The notes: generated by a model from the sequence alone, not told the origin. Positions 9,456 to 19,675 are shown, counted from the stretch's first letter. The stretch: 64,000 nt of DNA from CAZNPH01 sp964574985 (GCA_964574985.1 CAZNPH010000020.1:1-64000), one strand, 5' to 3'. Program-made: numbers and translations.

Positions 9456-12400
9456 ATGAATAAACACTTTGCTCTGAGTTTTTTTACTTTTTTCCTTCTG
9501 GATTCCTTTACTCTGTCAGCAAAACAAAGGGATGAAAGGCCTAATATTCTATGGATTACAACGGAAGATATTAGTCCGCATCTGGGTTGTTATGGTGACG
9601 AATATGCCTATACACCTGTATTGGACAATCTGGCCAAAGAAGGGATTCTTTTTACCAATGCTTATGCACCGGCTCCGGTCTGCACACCGGCGCGTTCATC
9701 ACTAATTACCGGGTTATATGCCAGTAGCTTAGGCACTCAACACCTGCGGGGAAAAGTGCCACTAAGCAAAAAGGTGAAATGCTTCACGGAATACCTCCGG
9801 AATGCCGGTTATTATTGTCTTAATTTTAACAAAACCGATTATAATTTTGACGTACCCCAAAACGCATGGGATTACACCATTGATTGGATTGAACGCATTC
9901 CGCACGATTCATTGGTGACCAAGTACCTGGATGAAGTGCCGGACAATAAGCCATTTTTTTGTGTATTCAATTTTTTCCTCACCCATCAGAGCCAAACAAG
10001 ATATGGCCTGGATAAACTCAATGAAATCAATAACAAATTACCCCCGGAAGCAAGACACAATCCACATGAAGCGCCCGTCCCTCCCTATTATCCCAATACC
10101 AGGGAAGTGAGAACAAATATTGCTGCATTGCATACCCAAATTACTTTATTGGATATTCATGTTGGGGAAATCCTCGAAGATTTGGAACACGCGGGTCTCG
10201 CGAACAACACCATTGTTTTTTTCTATTCTGACCACGGTGATGGTTTGCCGAGGCATAAAAGATGGATATACGGATCAGGAACCAGGGTGCCTTTTATTAT
10301 AAGATTCCCGGAGAAGTATCAACACCTTGCTCCTGCCGGTCCGGGCGAAAAGGCAACTTCATTGATAAATTTTGTCGATCTGGCTCCCACCATGCTCTCA
10401 ATTACAGGATGCGAAATACCCGGATCATTGCACGGAAAGATCTTCCTTGGAACCGATCGTGAAGAGAGCCAATATACTTATGCGATCAGGGACCGGATAG
10501 ATGAAGTATATGAATTTATCCGCTCTGTAAACAATGGTAAATATCAGTACATCCGTAATTTTTCCAATGATAAACCCCGCATGCAATGGAGCAGCTACTC
10601 TGAAATCACTCCCATAAGAAAAGAGATCAGGCGCCTGGATAAATCAGGACTGCTAAATTGTCAAACAGGCTGGTTGATGCAGAATACCAAACCCATAGAA
10701 GAATTATATGACATCAGGGAAGACCCGTACCAGATGAACAACCTGGCAGATGATCCCCGCTACCTGGATACCCTGAAAAAAATGAAAGCAGTGTTATTCG
10801 AATGGATGGTTGACACCCGTGATCTTTCATTAATTCCTGAACCACTCATGAGAAGCCTGGCAGGAAATCAATCGCCTAAAGATGCCCTGGATGATGATGA
10901 ATCATTTCCTGTAGAAAAAGTTCTTTCATATGCTGACATGAAAGGGAGAGGAGAATCCTGTCTGGATGATCTGATACATGGATTGTCTGACCCGTCACCG
11001 GTAGTAAGATACTGGTCTGCAGCAGGATTATCGGAATTGGGAGAAAAAGCAAAACCGGCTGAAGGACCATTAAAGAGCCTTTTAACAGATGATTACACCA
11101 TTGTTGGCATTGCGGCAGCTGATGCATTATGTAAGACGGCATATTGTCGGGATGCAATGAATACGCTGGGTGACGCTCTTCTTGATGAAGACATTGTAAC
11201 CAGACTATACGCAGCTTTTTTCTTAATAGAAAATAAAGCAAAGGCAAATCTGGTCCAGGATAAAATCATTGGGTCGCTGGAAACAAAACCCAAAAATATT
11301 CCGGATGGGAACTATACCACATATTTAAAAAATGCCATAAAAAGAATTAATAGAGAAAAAAATCATACTTCTTCGAATCTCTTCCCCGGGTCAAAGATCT
11401 ACGATGTAACCGATCCATCCTCATGGGGTGGAGACCCTGCCCTGGCAGCAACTCCGGATGATCCTTCAGATGACGATGCAATAGGCATCAATGCTGCCCT
11501 GCAGGCGGCAGCGGATTTCATAGACAGTATACAAGTAGGTATAGAAGTGGATTGGCAGGGGTACGGAAAGAACGTTTATCAACAGCTGATTTATATCCCC
11601 GGGGGGACCTATCATCTGGCCTCTTCCATAATATTTCCTCCCACTCAGGCTTATCCTGTGCAAAGATGGGGCAGAAAAGAAAGGTTCCTGTGGATGCACG
11701 GTGAAGATGAAAAAGAAACCGTATTAAAACTGAAAGATGCTGAACAAATCGGAGTGTTTGGAAGCAACTCGGTTCCCAGGCCGGTGGTTCAGGTAGTTCA
11801 GTATGATCCCGAAGCCTATCAGGGCAATGACAACTTTCAGCTATTTGTTACCGACCTGTCTGTTATTGTTCCTGCCGGTCAACCTCATGCCATTGGCCTT
11901 TCTTACGGCACATCCAATCTGGGTGCGGTAAGAAATGTCACCATCAGATCCGACGGGGAAGCCGGTCTTGTTGGTTTCGCGCTGGTACAAAGAAACACCG
12001 GTCCGGGCATGATTGAAAACCTGACTGTGGAAGGCTTTGATAAAGGAGTGGAGATCATAGATCCCTGGGGTGAAGCATTTACTTTCAAGGATATCACTTT
12101 GCGTAACCAAAATGCAGGCGGCATAGGTATTTCAGTGGCCGACAAACAGATAGGGCTGGAAAAACTGACCGTCGAGCAGGATCAGCCTGATGTAATCCCG
12201 GTAATGTTGAACGACGATCATTACTTCAATACCGAACATGGGGGAATGCCGCATTTGACCCTGATCAATGCAGAAATAAGCTCCACCGTGGAATCAAATC
12301 AACCTGCCGTAAAGATTGAACGGGGACATATCTATTTGCGTAATATCATAACCCGTGGATACGGTGAGGATATGGTTCTGGACCACGGGGAAAGAAGAAC

Positions 12401-13643
12401 TTTTCCTGACGGCACTGTCAAAGAATATGTAAGTGTTCATGGCAAAACCGACCAGGAAGAGGAGAGTGTCATTTATTCATCAGACAATGCACCGGAAAAA
12501 TCACTGGATTTAGCGGTTGTTCCCAGCCCGGAAATTCCTGAAGAGGCATTCAGGAAACTTCATCAAGGTGATTACACCCTGTTCCCTCAGCAAAACACCG
12601 GAGATGAACAGAATGAAATAAAAACTTCCTGGGCAATCATCGACCCGGCCAGGTCGGTTGATGATACTGAGGTGATGCAATCAGCTCTTAACAGTGGAGC
12701 CAGGTACGTGGGCATTCTCAATACGGAACCGGTTATCATTTCCGGAACCATTGTCATCAATGGAGAAGGGAACAAAAATGTGGAATTGATAATGGGCTAC
12801 ATGTCAGAAATTCACCTGGATGACAAATTCAGCCTTCGAGAGGTCCCTGCTCAGAAGAATGAAAACATCGCGTTCAGAATCGAAACCGGAGCTTCGGAGA
12901 ATATTTTTTTCAAAGGGATAAATGTCACGGCTGACAGAGGAGACCAATCCGATTTTCTGCTCTTTCAGAATAATTCCGGTCAGAATGTAATATTTGAAGA
13001 TATGCGGTGCATGCATGCACCACGTGTATATAAAAACGGCAATAACAGTCTGGAACAGAATATTTTCTTCAACAATGTTGAGTTTGTTTATTTTGGCACC
13101 GCTCAGGATATCATGATGCATTTTGACCGGCAGAATGTATGGGCCAGACAGTTTGATATCGAATGGCTTGGCTCAACAGAGAAAGGGCATGCACCTCTGG
13201 TGGTGAATAGTGCAGGTCAATTGTGGGTTTTCTCACAAAAGTACGGTGAACACCATGGCATTTTTGTACAAACGGAAAACGGGGGCAAGACCGAATTGCT
13301 CTCTGTTTTTTACAACAGTTCCAGAACGGCGGATTACTCCGGGACAGGAAAAGCGGCCAACTTTCTGGTGAAAGATGCCGGGAGTCAATTTTCCATGGTG
13401 GGACAGGAAAGGATCCGGGTGAGATTTGACCGGCAGGGAAACGCCACCAACCCCCTGCCCCATGGCAACCGGTTCGGAATAGTCATTTATCCGGATGCTG
13501 GCAAAACCACTATTAAGGGAACCGGATTGCCCACTTACTTATCCTGGGAAGGAACGGATCCCTTTGAGGATGACTCTTATAAAACGTACGATAAGAAAAA
13601 TCATTACCGGGTAGCCGGATTATTAAGGGTTAATATAGAATAG
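9456..13643 (+). CDS. Sulfatase-HEAT-beta-helix fusion protein
   Basis: This is a single uninterrupted 1395-residue frame with a signal peptide in the first 24 residues. Residues 28-450 are an S1 sulfatase. ILWITTEDISP provides metal ligands, Cys76 in VCTPARSSLITG is the formylglycine site, FYSDHGDGLPRHK completes the metal site, and the tail motif ELYDIREDPYQMNNL follows. Residues of about 485-620 are HEAT-like helical repeats (LSDPSPVVRYWSAAGLSEL). From about residue 647 (KIYDVTDPSSWGGD) the protein becomes a pectate-lyase-3/GH55-like parallel beta-helix running to the end. Sulfatases with HEAT tails are known; the added beta-helix is the surprise. It could join desulfation to cleavage or binding of the same chain. 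ATG 9456 is chosen because it begins the signal peptide; earlier in-frame ATGs lie inside the preceding gene. Confidence 0.85.
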   Translation: MNKHFALSFFTFFLLDSFTLSAKQRDERPNILWITTEDISPHLGCYGDEYAYTPVLDNLAKEGILFTNAYAPAPVCTPARSSLITGLYASSLGTQHLRGKVPLSKKVKCFTEYLRNAGYYCLNFNKTDYNFDVPQNAWDYTIDWIERIPHDSLVTKYLDEVPDNKPFFCVFNFFLTHQSQTRYGLDKLNEINNKLPPEARHNPHEAPVPPYYPNTREVRTNIAALHTQITLLDIHVGEILEDLEHAGLANNTIVFFYSDHGDGLPRHKRWIYGSGTRVPFIIRFPEKYQHLAPAGPGEKATSLINFVDLAPTMLSITGCEIPGSLHGKIFLGTDREESQYTYAIRDRIDEVYEFIRSVNNGKYQYIRNFSNDKPRMQWSSYSEITPIRKEIRRLDKSGLLNCQTGWLMQNTKPIEELYDIREDPYQMNNLADDPRYLDTLKKMKAVLFEWMVDTRDLSLIPEPLMRSLAGNQSPKDALDDDESFPVEKVLSYADMKGRGESCLDDLIHGLSDPSPVVRYWSAAGLSELGEKAKPAEGPLKSLLTDDYTIVGIAAADALCKTAYCRDAMNTLGDALLDEDIVTRLYAAFFLIENKAKANLVQDKIIGSLETKPKNIPDGNYTTYLKNAIKRINREKNHTSSNLFPGSKIYDVTDPSSWGGDPALAATPDDPSDDDAIGINAALQAAADFIDSIQVGIEVDWQGYGKNVYQQLIYIPGGTYHLASSIIFPPTQAYPVQRWGRKERFLWMHGEDEKETVLKLKDAEQIGVFGSNSVPRPVVQVVQYDPEAYQGNDNFQLFVTDLSVIVPAGQPHAIGLSYGTSNLGAVRNVTIRSDGEAGLVGFALVQRNTGPGMIENLTVEGFDKGVEIIDPWGEAFTFKDITLRNQNAGGIGISVADKQIGLEKLTVEQDQPDVIPVMLNDDHYFNTEHGGMPHLTLINAEISSTVESNQPAVKIERGHIYLRNIITRGYGEDMVLDHGERRTFPDGTVKEYVSVHGKTDQEEESVIYSSDNAPEKSLDLAVVPSPEIPEEAFRKLHQGDYTLFPQQNTGDEQNEIKTSWAIIDPARSVDDTEVMQSALNSGARYVGILNTEPVIISGTIVINGEGNKNVELIMGYMSEIHLDDKFSLREVPAQKNENIAFRIETGASENIFFKGINVTADRGDQSDFLLFQNNSGQNVIFEDMRCMHAPRVYKNGNNSLEQNIFFNNVEFVYFGTAQDIMMHFDRQNVWARQFDIEWLGSTEKGHAPLVVNSAGQLWVFSQKYGEHHGIFVQTENGGKTELLSVFYNSSRTADYSGTGKAANFLVKDAGSQFSMVGQERIRVRFDRQGNATNPLPHGNRFGIVIYPDAGKTTIKGTGLPTYLSWEGTDPFEDDSYKTYDKKNHYRVAGLLRVNIE

Positions 13644-13790
13644 GGCTCATTCATGGAGAGCACATTCTGTTCCATACAAACGGCACATGACGGGATTCAA
13701 TGGAAATCAGGCAAAAAACGGCAGAATATTTGAACGAATGGCTTGCCGCATAACTTCTGAATCGGGAACGTACGGACTGGCAATTTATTT

Positions 13791-13911
13791 TGGAAAACAA
13801 AATCCTGAATCATGACAAATAAATTTTCTGTTATTCTCGGAAACCTTGGCAATATCTGTGACCGGTTTTGCGGGGGATACAAAGACAATCCGACAACTGA
13901 GAAAATGCTTG
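13791..13911 (+). repeat. 121-bp direct repeat, copy 1
   Basis: This segment matches 16113-16233 at 119 of 121 positions by eye. The two mismatches are T/C in AATA(T/C)CTG and A/G in GAG(A/G)AAAT-type context near the end. In copy 2 it is the start region and first 34 codons of the TIM-barrel gene. In copy 1 the same codons run into a sulfatase. The copies bracket a block of about 2.2 kb. Confidence 0.95.
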
Positions 13912-15503
13912 TATATAAACTTAAATATTATTGGACATTTATTGTTGTTTTTTTAGTTGGCTGTTCATCAAAAAATGAATCCGAATCTGCAGAGCAGCCA
14001 AATATTATTTTCCTGCTTGCAGATGATCTAAGAGATGATTCATTTCATGCCATGGGTCATCCGCATATTAAGACTCCCAATATTGATAAACTGATCAATC
14101 AGGGTGTCCGGTTCGATAATACCTATATTGCCGAACCCATTTGTGCTCCAAGCAGAGTTTCAATTTTCACTGGCATGTACGAGAGGTTGCATGGTGTCGG
14201 GTTCTCTTCTTCTTATCAGTTAACGGAAGAGCAGTGGGAAAAATCCTATCCAGCCATAATGAAAAGAAATAGTTACTACACTGGCTTTATCGGAAAATTC
14301 GGAGTTGAATATTATGCCTTCAGAGACCAGGTTCATGAAAAATTTGATTTTTGGTATGCCCATAACAATTTGGCTAAATTCTTTCCTAAAGAACATAATA
14401 CGATTGGCTGCATACCTTATCATGGGGCTGATAATGATATCATAACACCCATTATGGGAGAAGCCATAAACAATTTTTTAAAATCAGTACCTGAAAAAAC
14501 TCCTTTCTGTTTATCTGTGAGCTTTAACGTGCCGCATCATCATGCCGCTACAAGTATGTATACGGATTATGAAAACTGGCATGCCATGACCAGACAGGCA
14601 AATGAAAATCCGAAAATCAAGGGTCATCAGGTTTATGGCAATTTGTACCGGAATACAGATATTATGATCCCTCCGGAAACGGCTACTGATCCCTATAATT
14701 ATATTCCCAAAAGCGTACTGGATCAGGATAAGGGAAGAAATGGGGTATATGAATTCTCTTATACTCGTGAAACTTGCCGTGAACACTACATTCGATATTA
14801 TCAGTTGATAACAGGATTAGATAAAGTGATTGGCGATCTGATGGAAAACCTTGAAGATATAGATATAGCAAATAATACTATTATAATTTTCGCGAGTGAC
14901 CATGGCCTGCTCATGGGCGAATATGGCATGGGAGGAAAAGCATTGTTGTATGATCTTACCTCAAAAATCCCATTTTTTATTTATGATCCCCGCCTTCCGG
15001 AAAATCAAAAAGGCAAAACAGTAAACAAACTGGTATCAAGTTTGGATATCCCTGTGACTATTCTTGAATATGCCGGATTAGAGGTTCCCAAAGAGATGCA
15101 GGGACGATCCTTATTGCCTTTAATAAATGGAGAGGAAGTGCAGTGGCGGAATGAATTGTTTCTGGAAAGCTTATTTACCTTACGGGATAATCCGTTTTGT
15201 GAAGGGATCCGGACAAAAAACTGGAAGTACATCAGGATGTATGATGGCGTGAAATATTACCAGGAGCGAGATTTAAACTTCGAAGATAATGAGCCGGATT
15301 TTGAACAACTTTTTAATTTAAAAGATGATCCGCAGGAAATGAATAACCTGGTAGATCAATATAAAGATTCTTCTTTGTTGATCGAGCTTAGAGAAAAAGT
15401 TAAGAAATATTCACAGGAATTAAATAATAAAAGGGAAAAGTATTTGAAAACGCATCGATGCGCCAAATGGGAAGGTTCAAAAGTTCCTTTTCCCAAAGAT
15501 TAG
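13905..15503 (+). CDS. Cys-type S1 sulfatase, lipoprotein, with start supplied by duplicated DNA
   Basis: This is a 532-residue sulfatase. The signal ends at a lipobox (FLVGC, Cys20), so it is probably membrane-anchored. FLLADDLRDD carries metal ligands, Cys80 in ICAPSRVSIFTG is the formylglycine site, and FASDHGLLMGEYG supplies the remaining ligands. The tail motif QLFNLKDDPQEMNNL is present. Its first two codons lie inside the 121-bp direct repeat, so the ATG is the Met codon of the TIM-barrel gene's 34-codon leader. Starting instead at 13812 would add 31 residues of TIM-barrel sequence before the lipoprotein signal and probably spoil export. The gene is markedly AT-rich compared with its 3' neighbours, consistent with arrival as a cassette. 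Confidence 0.85.
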   Translation: MLVYKLKYYWTFIVVFLVGCSSKNESESAEQPNIIFLLADDLRDDSFHAMGHPHIKTPNIDKLINQGVRFDNTYIAEPICAPSRVSIFTGMYERLHGVGFSSSYQLTEEQWEKSYPAIMKRNSYYTGFIGKFGVEYYAFRDQVHEKFDFWYAHNNLAKFFPKEHNTIGCIPYHGADNDIITPIMGEAINNFLKSVPEKTPFCLSVSFNVPHHHAATSMYTDYENWHAMTRQANENPKIKGHQVYGNLYRNTDIMIPPETATDPYNYIPKSVLDQDKGRNGVYEFSYTRETCREHYIRYYQLITGLDKVIGDLMENLEDIDIANNTIIIFASDHGLLMGEYGMGGKALLYDLTSKIPFFIYDPRLPENQKGKTVNKLVSSLDIPVTILEYAGLEVPKEMQGRSLLPLINGEEVQWRNELFLESLFTLRDNPFCEGIRTKNWKYIRMYDGVKYYQERDLNFEDNEPDFEQLFNLKDDPQEMNNLVDQYKDSSLLIELREKVKKYSQELNNKREKYLKTHRCAKWEGSKVPFPKD

Positions 15504-16112
15504 AAAAATTGATGTATTTTACTTATAATCAATGTGTTAGGTCTAATAATATCTGAAATAAACATCACTTTACAAATAAAAAACACAAAGTATAGGTTAA
15601 AAAACCGGTCGAAAGTTGTCAAGTCCTAATTTACATGAAGTGACATCACAAAATACTCTGTTCTCAATACGATAATGAAATATATGAACCACCAGCACAT
15701 AGTAAAATCCATCAGCTCATCTTTCCCCACCGTTTGGCACGGTGCAACAAAGTTTGGTGTCAACCAGGTATTGATGGCCGTCACAACGGCCTCGATCAGC
15801 GGGATAAGCCGGATCTGCAGTATTGCAACTTTTGGTGGAGATGGTTTGATGAAGACATTATCAGCGTATACATCCAATGGTGTTGTTGAATTCTTAAAGG
15901 AGGAAAAAATGAGAACCAACACCGAAGTGAATGGGAGAGGTACGTTCACATAGCTTAAAAATATGGTAAATTAAGTGGCATTTGCGCCCTAAAGACAAAG
16001 GAGACAAGATATTCAAGGGTGGAGTTAAACCAAATTGGCCGCAATTGTTGAATAGCCTTTGTTCATATACCGGGTTAATTCCGGTTCAAAAAATTCAATT
16101 TTGATATTTAAG
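15504..16112 (+). other. Noncoding cassette end with possible transposase remnant
   Basis: This 609-bp stretch between the sulfatase and the second direct repeat has no convincing intact gene. An open frame at 15675-15953 (92 codons) contains VWHGATKF and GISRICSIATF, which faintly recall the N-terminus of IS1380/IS4-like DDE transposases (pattern GISR-PS-ATF). It lacks any DDE catalytic core, and a neighbouring frame also reads protein-like, suggesting frameshifts. I see no terminal inverted repeats. It may be a decayed insertion sequence that travelled with the sulfatase, but this rests on weak resemblance. The first 150 bp are very AT-rich. Confidence 0.3.
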
Positions 16113-16233
16113 TGGAAAACAAAATCCTGAATCATGACAAATAAATTTTCTGTTATTCTCGGAAACCTTGGCAATACCTGTGACCGGTTTTGCGGGGGAT
16201 ACAAAGACAATCCGACAACTGAGGAAATGCTTG
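16113..16233 (+). repeat. 121-bp direct repeat, copy 2 (native site)
   Basis: This copy covers the 21 bp before the TIM-barrel ATG and its first 34 codons, matching 13791-13911 with two substitutions. Because it continues into a full-length gene, it is the likely parent copy. Both copies have the same leader, AAAATCCTGAATC, directly before ATG. Confidence 0.95.
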
Positions 16234-17114
16234 AAATAGTGGCCAGGCAAATTCCCGATGCAGAAGGGATCGAACTGGTCGGAACATGGGATATCCGGCC
16301 GGATAATGTGAAATCCATGAAAAAATTATTCAATGATCTGAATAAAACCTGCGTTTCGATCATACCCGACACCTTTACAAATAAAGAATTTGGCAAAGGA
16401 AGTTTCACAAGCACCGATCGAAAAATCAGACGCAAAGCCATAGACTATTGCAGGCAAATGTCTGATGTTGCACTGGAGATGGACTGTAAGACAATGAATT
16501 TATGGCTGGGGCAAGACGGTTATGATTATTTATTAACCGCTGACTACGACCGTGAAAGATCATGGCTCAAAGAAGCCGTATTCGAACTGGCTGAATCATA
16601 CTCCAATCTGAATTTTGCACTTGAATATAAACCCAAGGAACCCAGAAATTTTTCCTATCATGCACGAATGGCCGATACCATACTGGCTGCCAAAGAAGTA
16701 AACAAACCGAATGTCGGGATTACAATTGATACAGGCCACAGTTTTGTTGCAGGTGAAAATGTAGCCGAAGCCATTGTTCTGGCAAAGAGAGCCGGAAATA
16801 TGCTAATGCATATGCATTTCAATGACAATCACGGAAGCTGGGATGATGATATGATCGCCGGTTCTGTGCATCATACCACTTACTTTGAAATACTCTATTG
16901 GTTGCAAAAAACAAATTATGATGGCTGGTTATCCATGGATCAGTATCCTTACCGGGAAGACGCCGCATCAGCCATTTTGGAAAGCATATTATGGCTGAAA
17001 GAAATAAATGCTTTGGTAGAAGAACACCTGCCGGAAATTGATGATCTGATTCAATTGAATGATGCAGTTGCCACTTCGAGATTTCTCCGGAAAGCATTAT
17101 TCATGAACGAGTGA
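16134..17114 (+). CDS. Xylose-isomerase-like TIM-barrel sugar isomerase/epimerase
   Basis: This 326-residue protein lacks a signal peptide and is presumably cytoplasmic. It has the pattern of AP-endonuclease-2/xylose-isomerase-like enzymes. Metal and substrate ligands are suggested by FALEYKPKEPR (Glu), TIDTGHS (Asp and His), MHFNDNH (His, Asp) and the C-terminal SMDQYPYRED (Asp). Family members include rhamnose isomerases, tagatose epimerases and sugar lyases. In a rhamnosidase-rich locus, an isomerase for rhamnose or a related deoxy sugar is plausible but unproven. Its first 34 codons are duplicated upstream. GH31 follows after 23 bp. Confidence 0.82.
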   Translation: MTNKFSVILGNLGNTCDRFCGGYKDNPTTEEMLEIVARQIPDAEGIELVGTWDIRPDNVKSMKKLFNDLNKTCVSIIPDTFTNKEFGKGSFTSTDRKIRRKAIDYCRQMSDVALEMDCKTMNLWLGQDGYDYLLTADYDRERSWLKEAVFELAESYSNLNFALEYKPKEPRNFSYHARMADTILAAKEVNKPNVGITIDTGHSFVAGENVAEAIVLAKRAGNMLMHMHFNDNHGSWDDDMIAGSVHHTTYFEILYWLQKTNYDGWLSMDQYPYREDAASAILESILWLKEINALVEEHLPEIDDLIQLNDAVATSRFLRKALFMNE

Positions 17115-17137
17115 ATTAAACCTATATCCGATATAAA

Positions 17138-19675
17138 ATGAAACATTACCAAAAGATCATGCTGAAAATTTGGATTTCCTTTTTTGTTGCATTGCTTTGT
17201 CTTGATGTAACCGGATTCGCGGGGGATATTTTCCCTCCGGTTCCGCAAAATGCCAGGTGGATACAGGTCATAGAATCTGTATCGGATAACGGCCAGGGGG
17301 TGATCCTGAAAGCTGAATTGAATACAGGTGACCCGGTTACACTTCTGGTAAATCCGCTTACGGGAAACATGGTCCGGATCAGGGCAAATACAAATGGGGT
17401 ATTTGACCGGACACTCCAGGAAAAGGATGGATTTATACGGACTGAATGGCCGGCAACCGGCTATGAACTTATTGAATCTGATGATGCATGCCAGATTCAG
17501 CTTGAGCATCTTACCGTTTCCATTCAAAAGGACCCATTCTGCCTTGAATTCTCCCAAAAAGGCAAGCCCCTTACCGGTTTGATTGAAGGCAAAAGCATCC
17601 TGTTCAATGATGAGACCTGCCAGATCAAAATGGCTACTCCCCCGGAAGAAAAATTCATGGGTTTTGGCTACCAGGGCTCCAGGTATGTATATCCCTTCGA
17701 TCCCGACCGTACGCCATTGAATCATCGCGGCCACCATGTACAGATGCTGGGATTGACCAACCAGAGGGCGTACTACGTGCCCTTTTTCCAGAGTTCCCGC
17801 GGATATGGTTTTTTCCTGAATACGCTTACCGAATCTTTCTGGGACATGGCCAAAACCGATCCGGAGGAATATTCCATAAAAATCGATGAACCGGAGCTGG
17901 ATTTCTATTTCATTGCCGGTCCCAGGTTTAAAAGCATACTCAGCACCTATACCGCCCTGACCGGGCGCGCACCCCTGCCACCCAAATGGCGTCTGGGCCG
18001 TGAAGAAGGGGAACCTGTCATGTTCGGCATCATTGAAGACGGCGGTATCCCCTACCATGGCTGGAACACACAATGGTATGATACCAAGCAGATCCTGCAT
18101 CGTGCCAATGAAATGAGGGACAAAGACATTCCCGGTGACTATTATCTTCTTGAAAACAGCTGGCAGACCATCCGTAATTCCTTCGAATGGGTATCTGAGA
18201 TCCCGGATCCCGGATTCTTGCTGGATTCACTGAGAAAAATGCATTTCAAGCCCGCGCTTTGGGAGAGGCCTACATTGCATGCCGATGACTATGCCTTGTA
18301 TAACGAAGCAGAAAAAAAAGGGTACCTGGTACTGGGTCCGGACAATAAACCGTATACGGTGCATCATAATTACAATCCCGATCCCGGAAGAATGGGACAG
18401 ATCAAGGCCATGGTTGATTTCACCAACCCGGCAGCCGTGAAATGGTGGAAAAAACAACTAAAGGATCTGATCGATCTGGGCGGATGTACATTCAAGATGG
18501 ATTCGGAGGGTTCCGGATGGAATGAAAACCTGGTGGAGGCAAAGGAAACGCGCTGGCATAACGGCATGACGGGAAGGGAGCTGGAAAATTATTACGGTCC
18601 CCTGCACATGAAAGTTGTCTTCGAAGCCCTGAAGGAAGGATTGAATGGCAAACGGGCCACCCTGGGCGGCTGCTATCACCAGGGTTATTTTGCCAGCTCA
18701 AAGTACCCCTACATGGCCTTCGGTGACCGCAACACGCACAGCAATGCGGAGCTTCGCATCCGCCCGGCCATCAACAATGCCATGTGCGGTATCGCATACT
18801 GGCACCAAAGCAAGGGAAGAGGCATTTCCTTCGACGGCCTGCCCACGGTGGATGATGTACACAGGATCCGACTGATCCCGCACACCTACTCATACTGGCA
18901 CATTGCGACAACCAGGGGACTGCCCGTCATACGCCCCATGATCCTGGAATTCCAGGATGACCCGGAATGCTACAAAGCTGATGCTCAGTTCATGTTCGGA
19001 AAGGAATTCCTGGTAGCGCCGGGTGTGAAGGGAGCGGATGAATGGAGGGAAGTATTTCCCCCGCCGGGCAGAGAAGGTGAAGTTTGGGAAAGGGGAAGGA
19101 ACTGGCGAAAAGTCTATTTACCTGAAGGAGAATGGGTGAATTACCGGACACAAGAAAAATACCTGGGTCCGGGATGGCAGCATTTCCAGTTCCGGGAAGA
19201 TGAGGATCCCATCCTTGTCCGAGGCGGAGCCATCATCCCCAAGGGTCCCTTTGTGGAGTATATCGAACAGAAGCCCATGAATCCCATTGAGCTGGAGATC
19301 TATCCCTGCGGCGAATCTGAATTCATCATGTATGAGGACGACGGTGAAACCTATGACTATGAATCCGGTGCATTTGCCTTAACCAAATTTACCTGTCACG
19401 AGCTTGAAGACGGGATTGAAGTCCGCATACACCCGGTGAAAGGTGAATTCAAGGGCATGATAACAAAGCGGGATTATACCCTCAGTATAATCGGGACCAC
19501 CGAACCGGAGGAGATCCTGGTCAACGGACGCAGTATCGACTCATGGCACTATCACGGATCAAGAAAACATGATGACTTTAAGCGGATCCTCAGGTTTGAT
19601 ATCCCAAAAGTCGATGTAAAACAGGGGACAACTGTGAAAATGAACGGGGCCAAACCCATCAAGATCTATTTTTAA
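17138..19675 (+). CDS. GH31 family alpha-glycosidase, secreted
   Basis: This 845-residue exported enzyme has a signal peptide of about 29 residues (ending near GFAGD). An N-terminal beta-sandwich (about 30-270) is followed by a TIM barrel. The GH31 nucleophile is Asp455 in FKMDSEGSG, and Asp530 in FGDRNTHS is the likely acid/base. The C-terminal beta domains include LVRGGAIIP and YEDDGETYDYE, typical of the family. Family activities include alpha-xylosidase, alpha-glucosidase, alpha-galactosidase and sulfoquinovosidase; which applies cannot be told. It follows the TIM-barrel gene by 23 bp and precedes the beta-propeller pair by 50 bp. Confidence 0.88.
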   Translation: MKHYQKIMLKIWISFFVALLCLDVTGFAGDIFPPVPQNARWIQVIESVSDNGQGVILKAELNTGDPVTLLVNPLTGNMVRIRANTNGVFDRTLQEKDGFIRTEWPATGYELIESDDACQIQLEHLTVSIQKDPFCLEFSQKGKPLTGLIEGKSILFNDETCQIKMATPPEEKFMGFGYQGSRYVYPFDPDRTPLNHRGHHVQMLGLTNQRAYYVPFFQSSRGYGFFLNTLTESFWDMAKTDPEEYSIKIDEPELDFYFIAGPRFKSILSTYTALTGRAPLPPKWRLGREEGEPVMFGIIEDGGIPYHGWNTQWYDTKQILHRANEMRDKDIPGDYYLLENSWQTIRNSFEWVSEIPDPGFLLDSLRKMHFKPALWERPTLHADDYALYNEAEKKGYLVLGPDNKPYTVHHNYNPDPGRMGQIKAMVDFTNPAAVKWWKKQLKDLIDLGGCTFKMDSEGSGWNENLVEAKETRWHNGMTGRELENYYGPLHMKVVFEALKEGLNGKRATLGGCYHQGYFASSKYPYMAFGDRNTHSNAELRIRPAINNAMCGIAYWHQSKGRGISFDGLPTVDDVHRIRLIPHTYSYWHIATTRGLPVIRPMILEFQDDPECYKADAQFMFGKEFLVAPGVKGADEWREVFPPPGREGEVWERGRNWRKVYLPEGEWVNYRTQEKYLGPGWQHFQFREDEDPILVRGGAIIPKGPFVEYIEQKPMNPIELEIYPCGESEFIMYEDDGETYDYESGAFALTKFTCHELEDGIEVRIHPVKGEFKGMITKRDYTLSIIGTTEPEEILVNGRSIDSWHYHGSRKHDDFKRILRFDIPKVDVKQGTTVKMNGAKPIKIYF

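Noticed and set aside
13644..13790. Possible GH43-like remnant (HDGIQWK) after the fusion sulfatase
   Set aside because: Only a few residues match, in different frames, and no conserved block could be aligned with confidence.
17051..18100. Minus-strand open frame (349 codons) across the TIM-barrel/GH31 junction
   Set aside because: It spans two real plus-strand genes and their gap, and has no start context or family resemblance.
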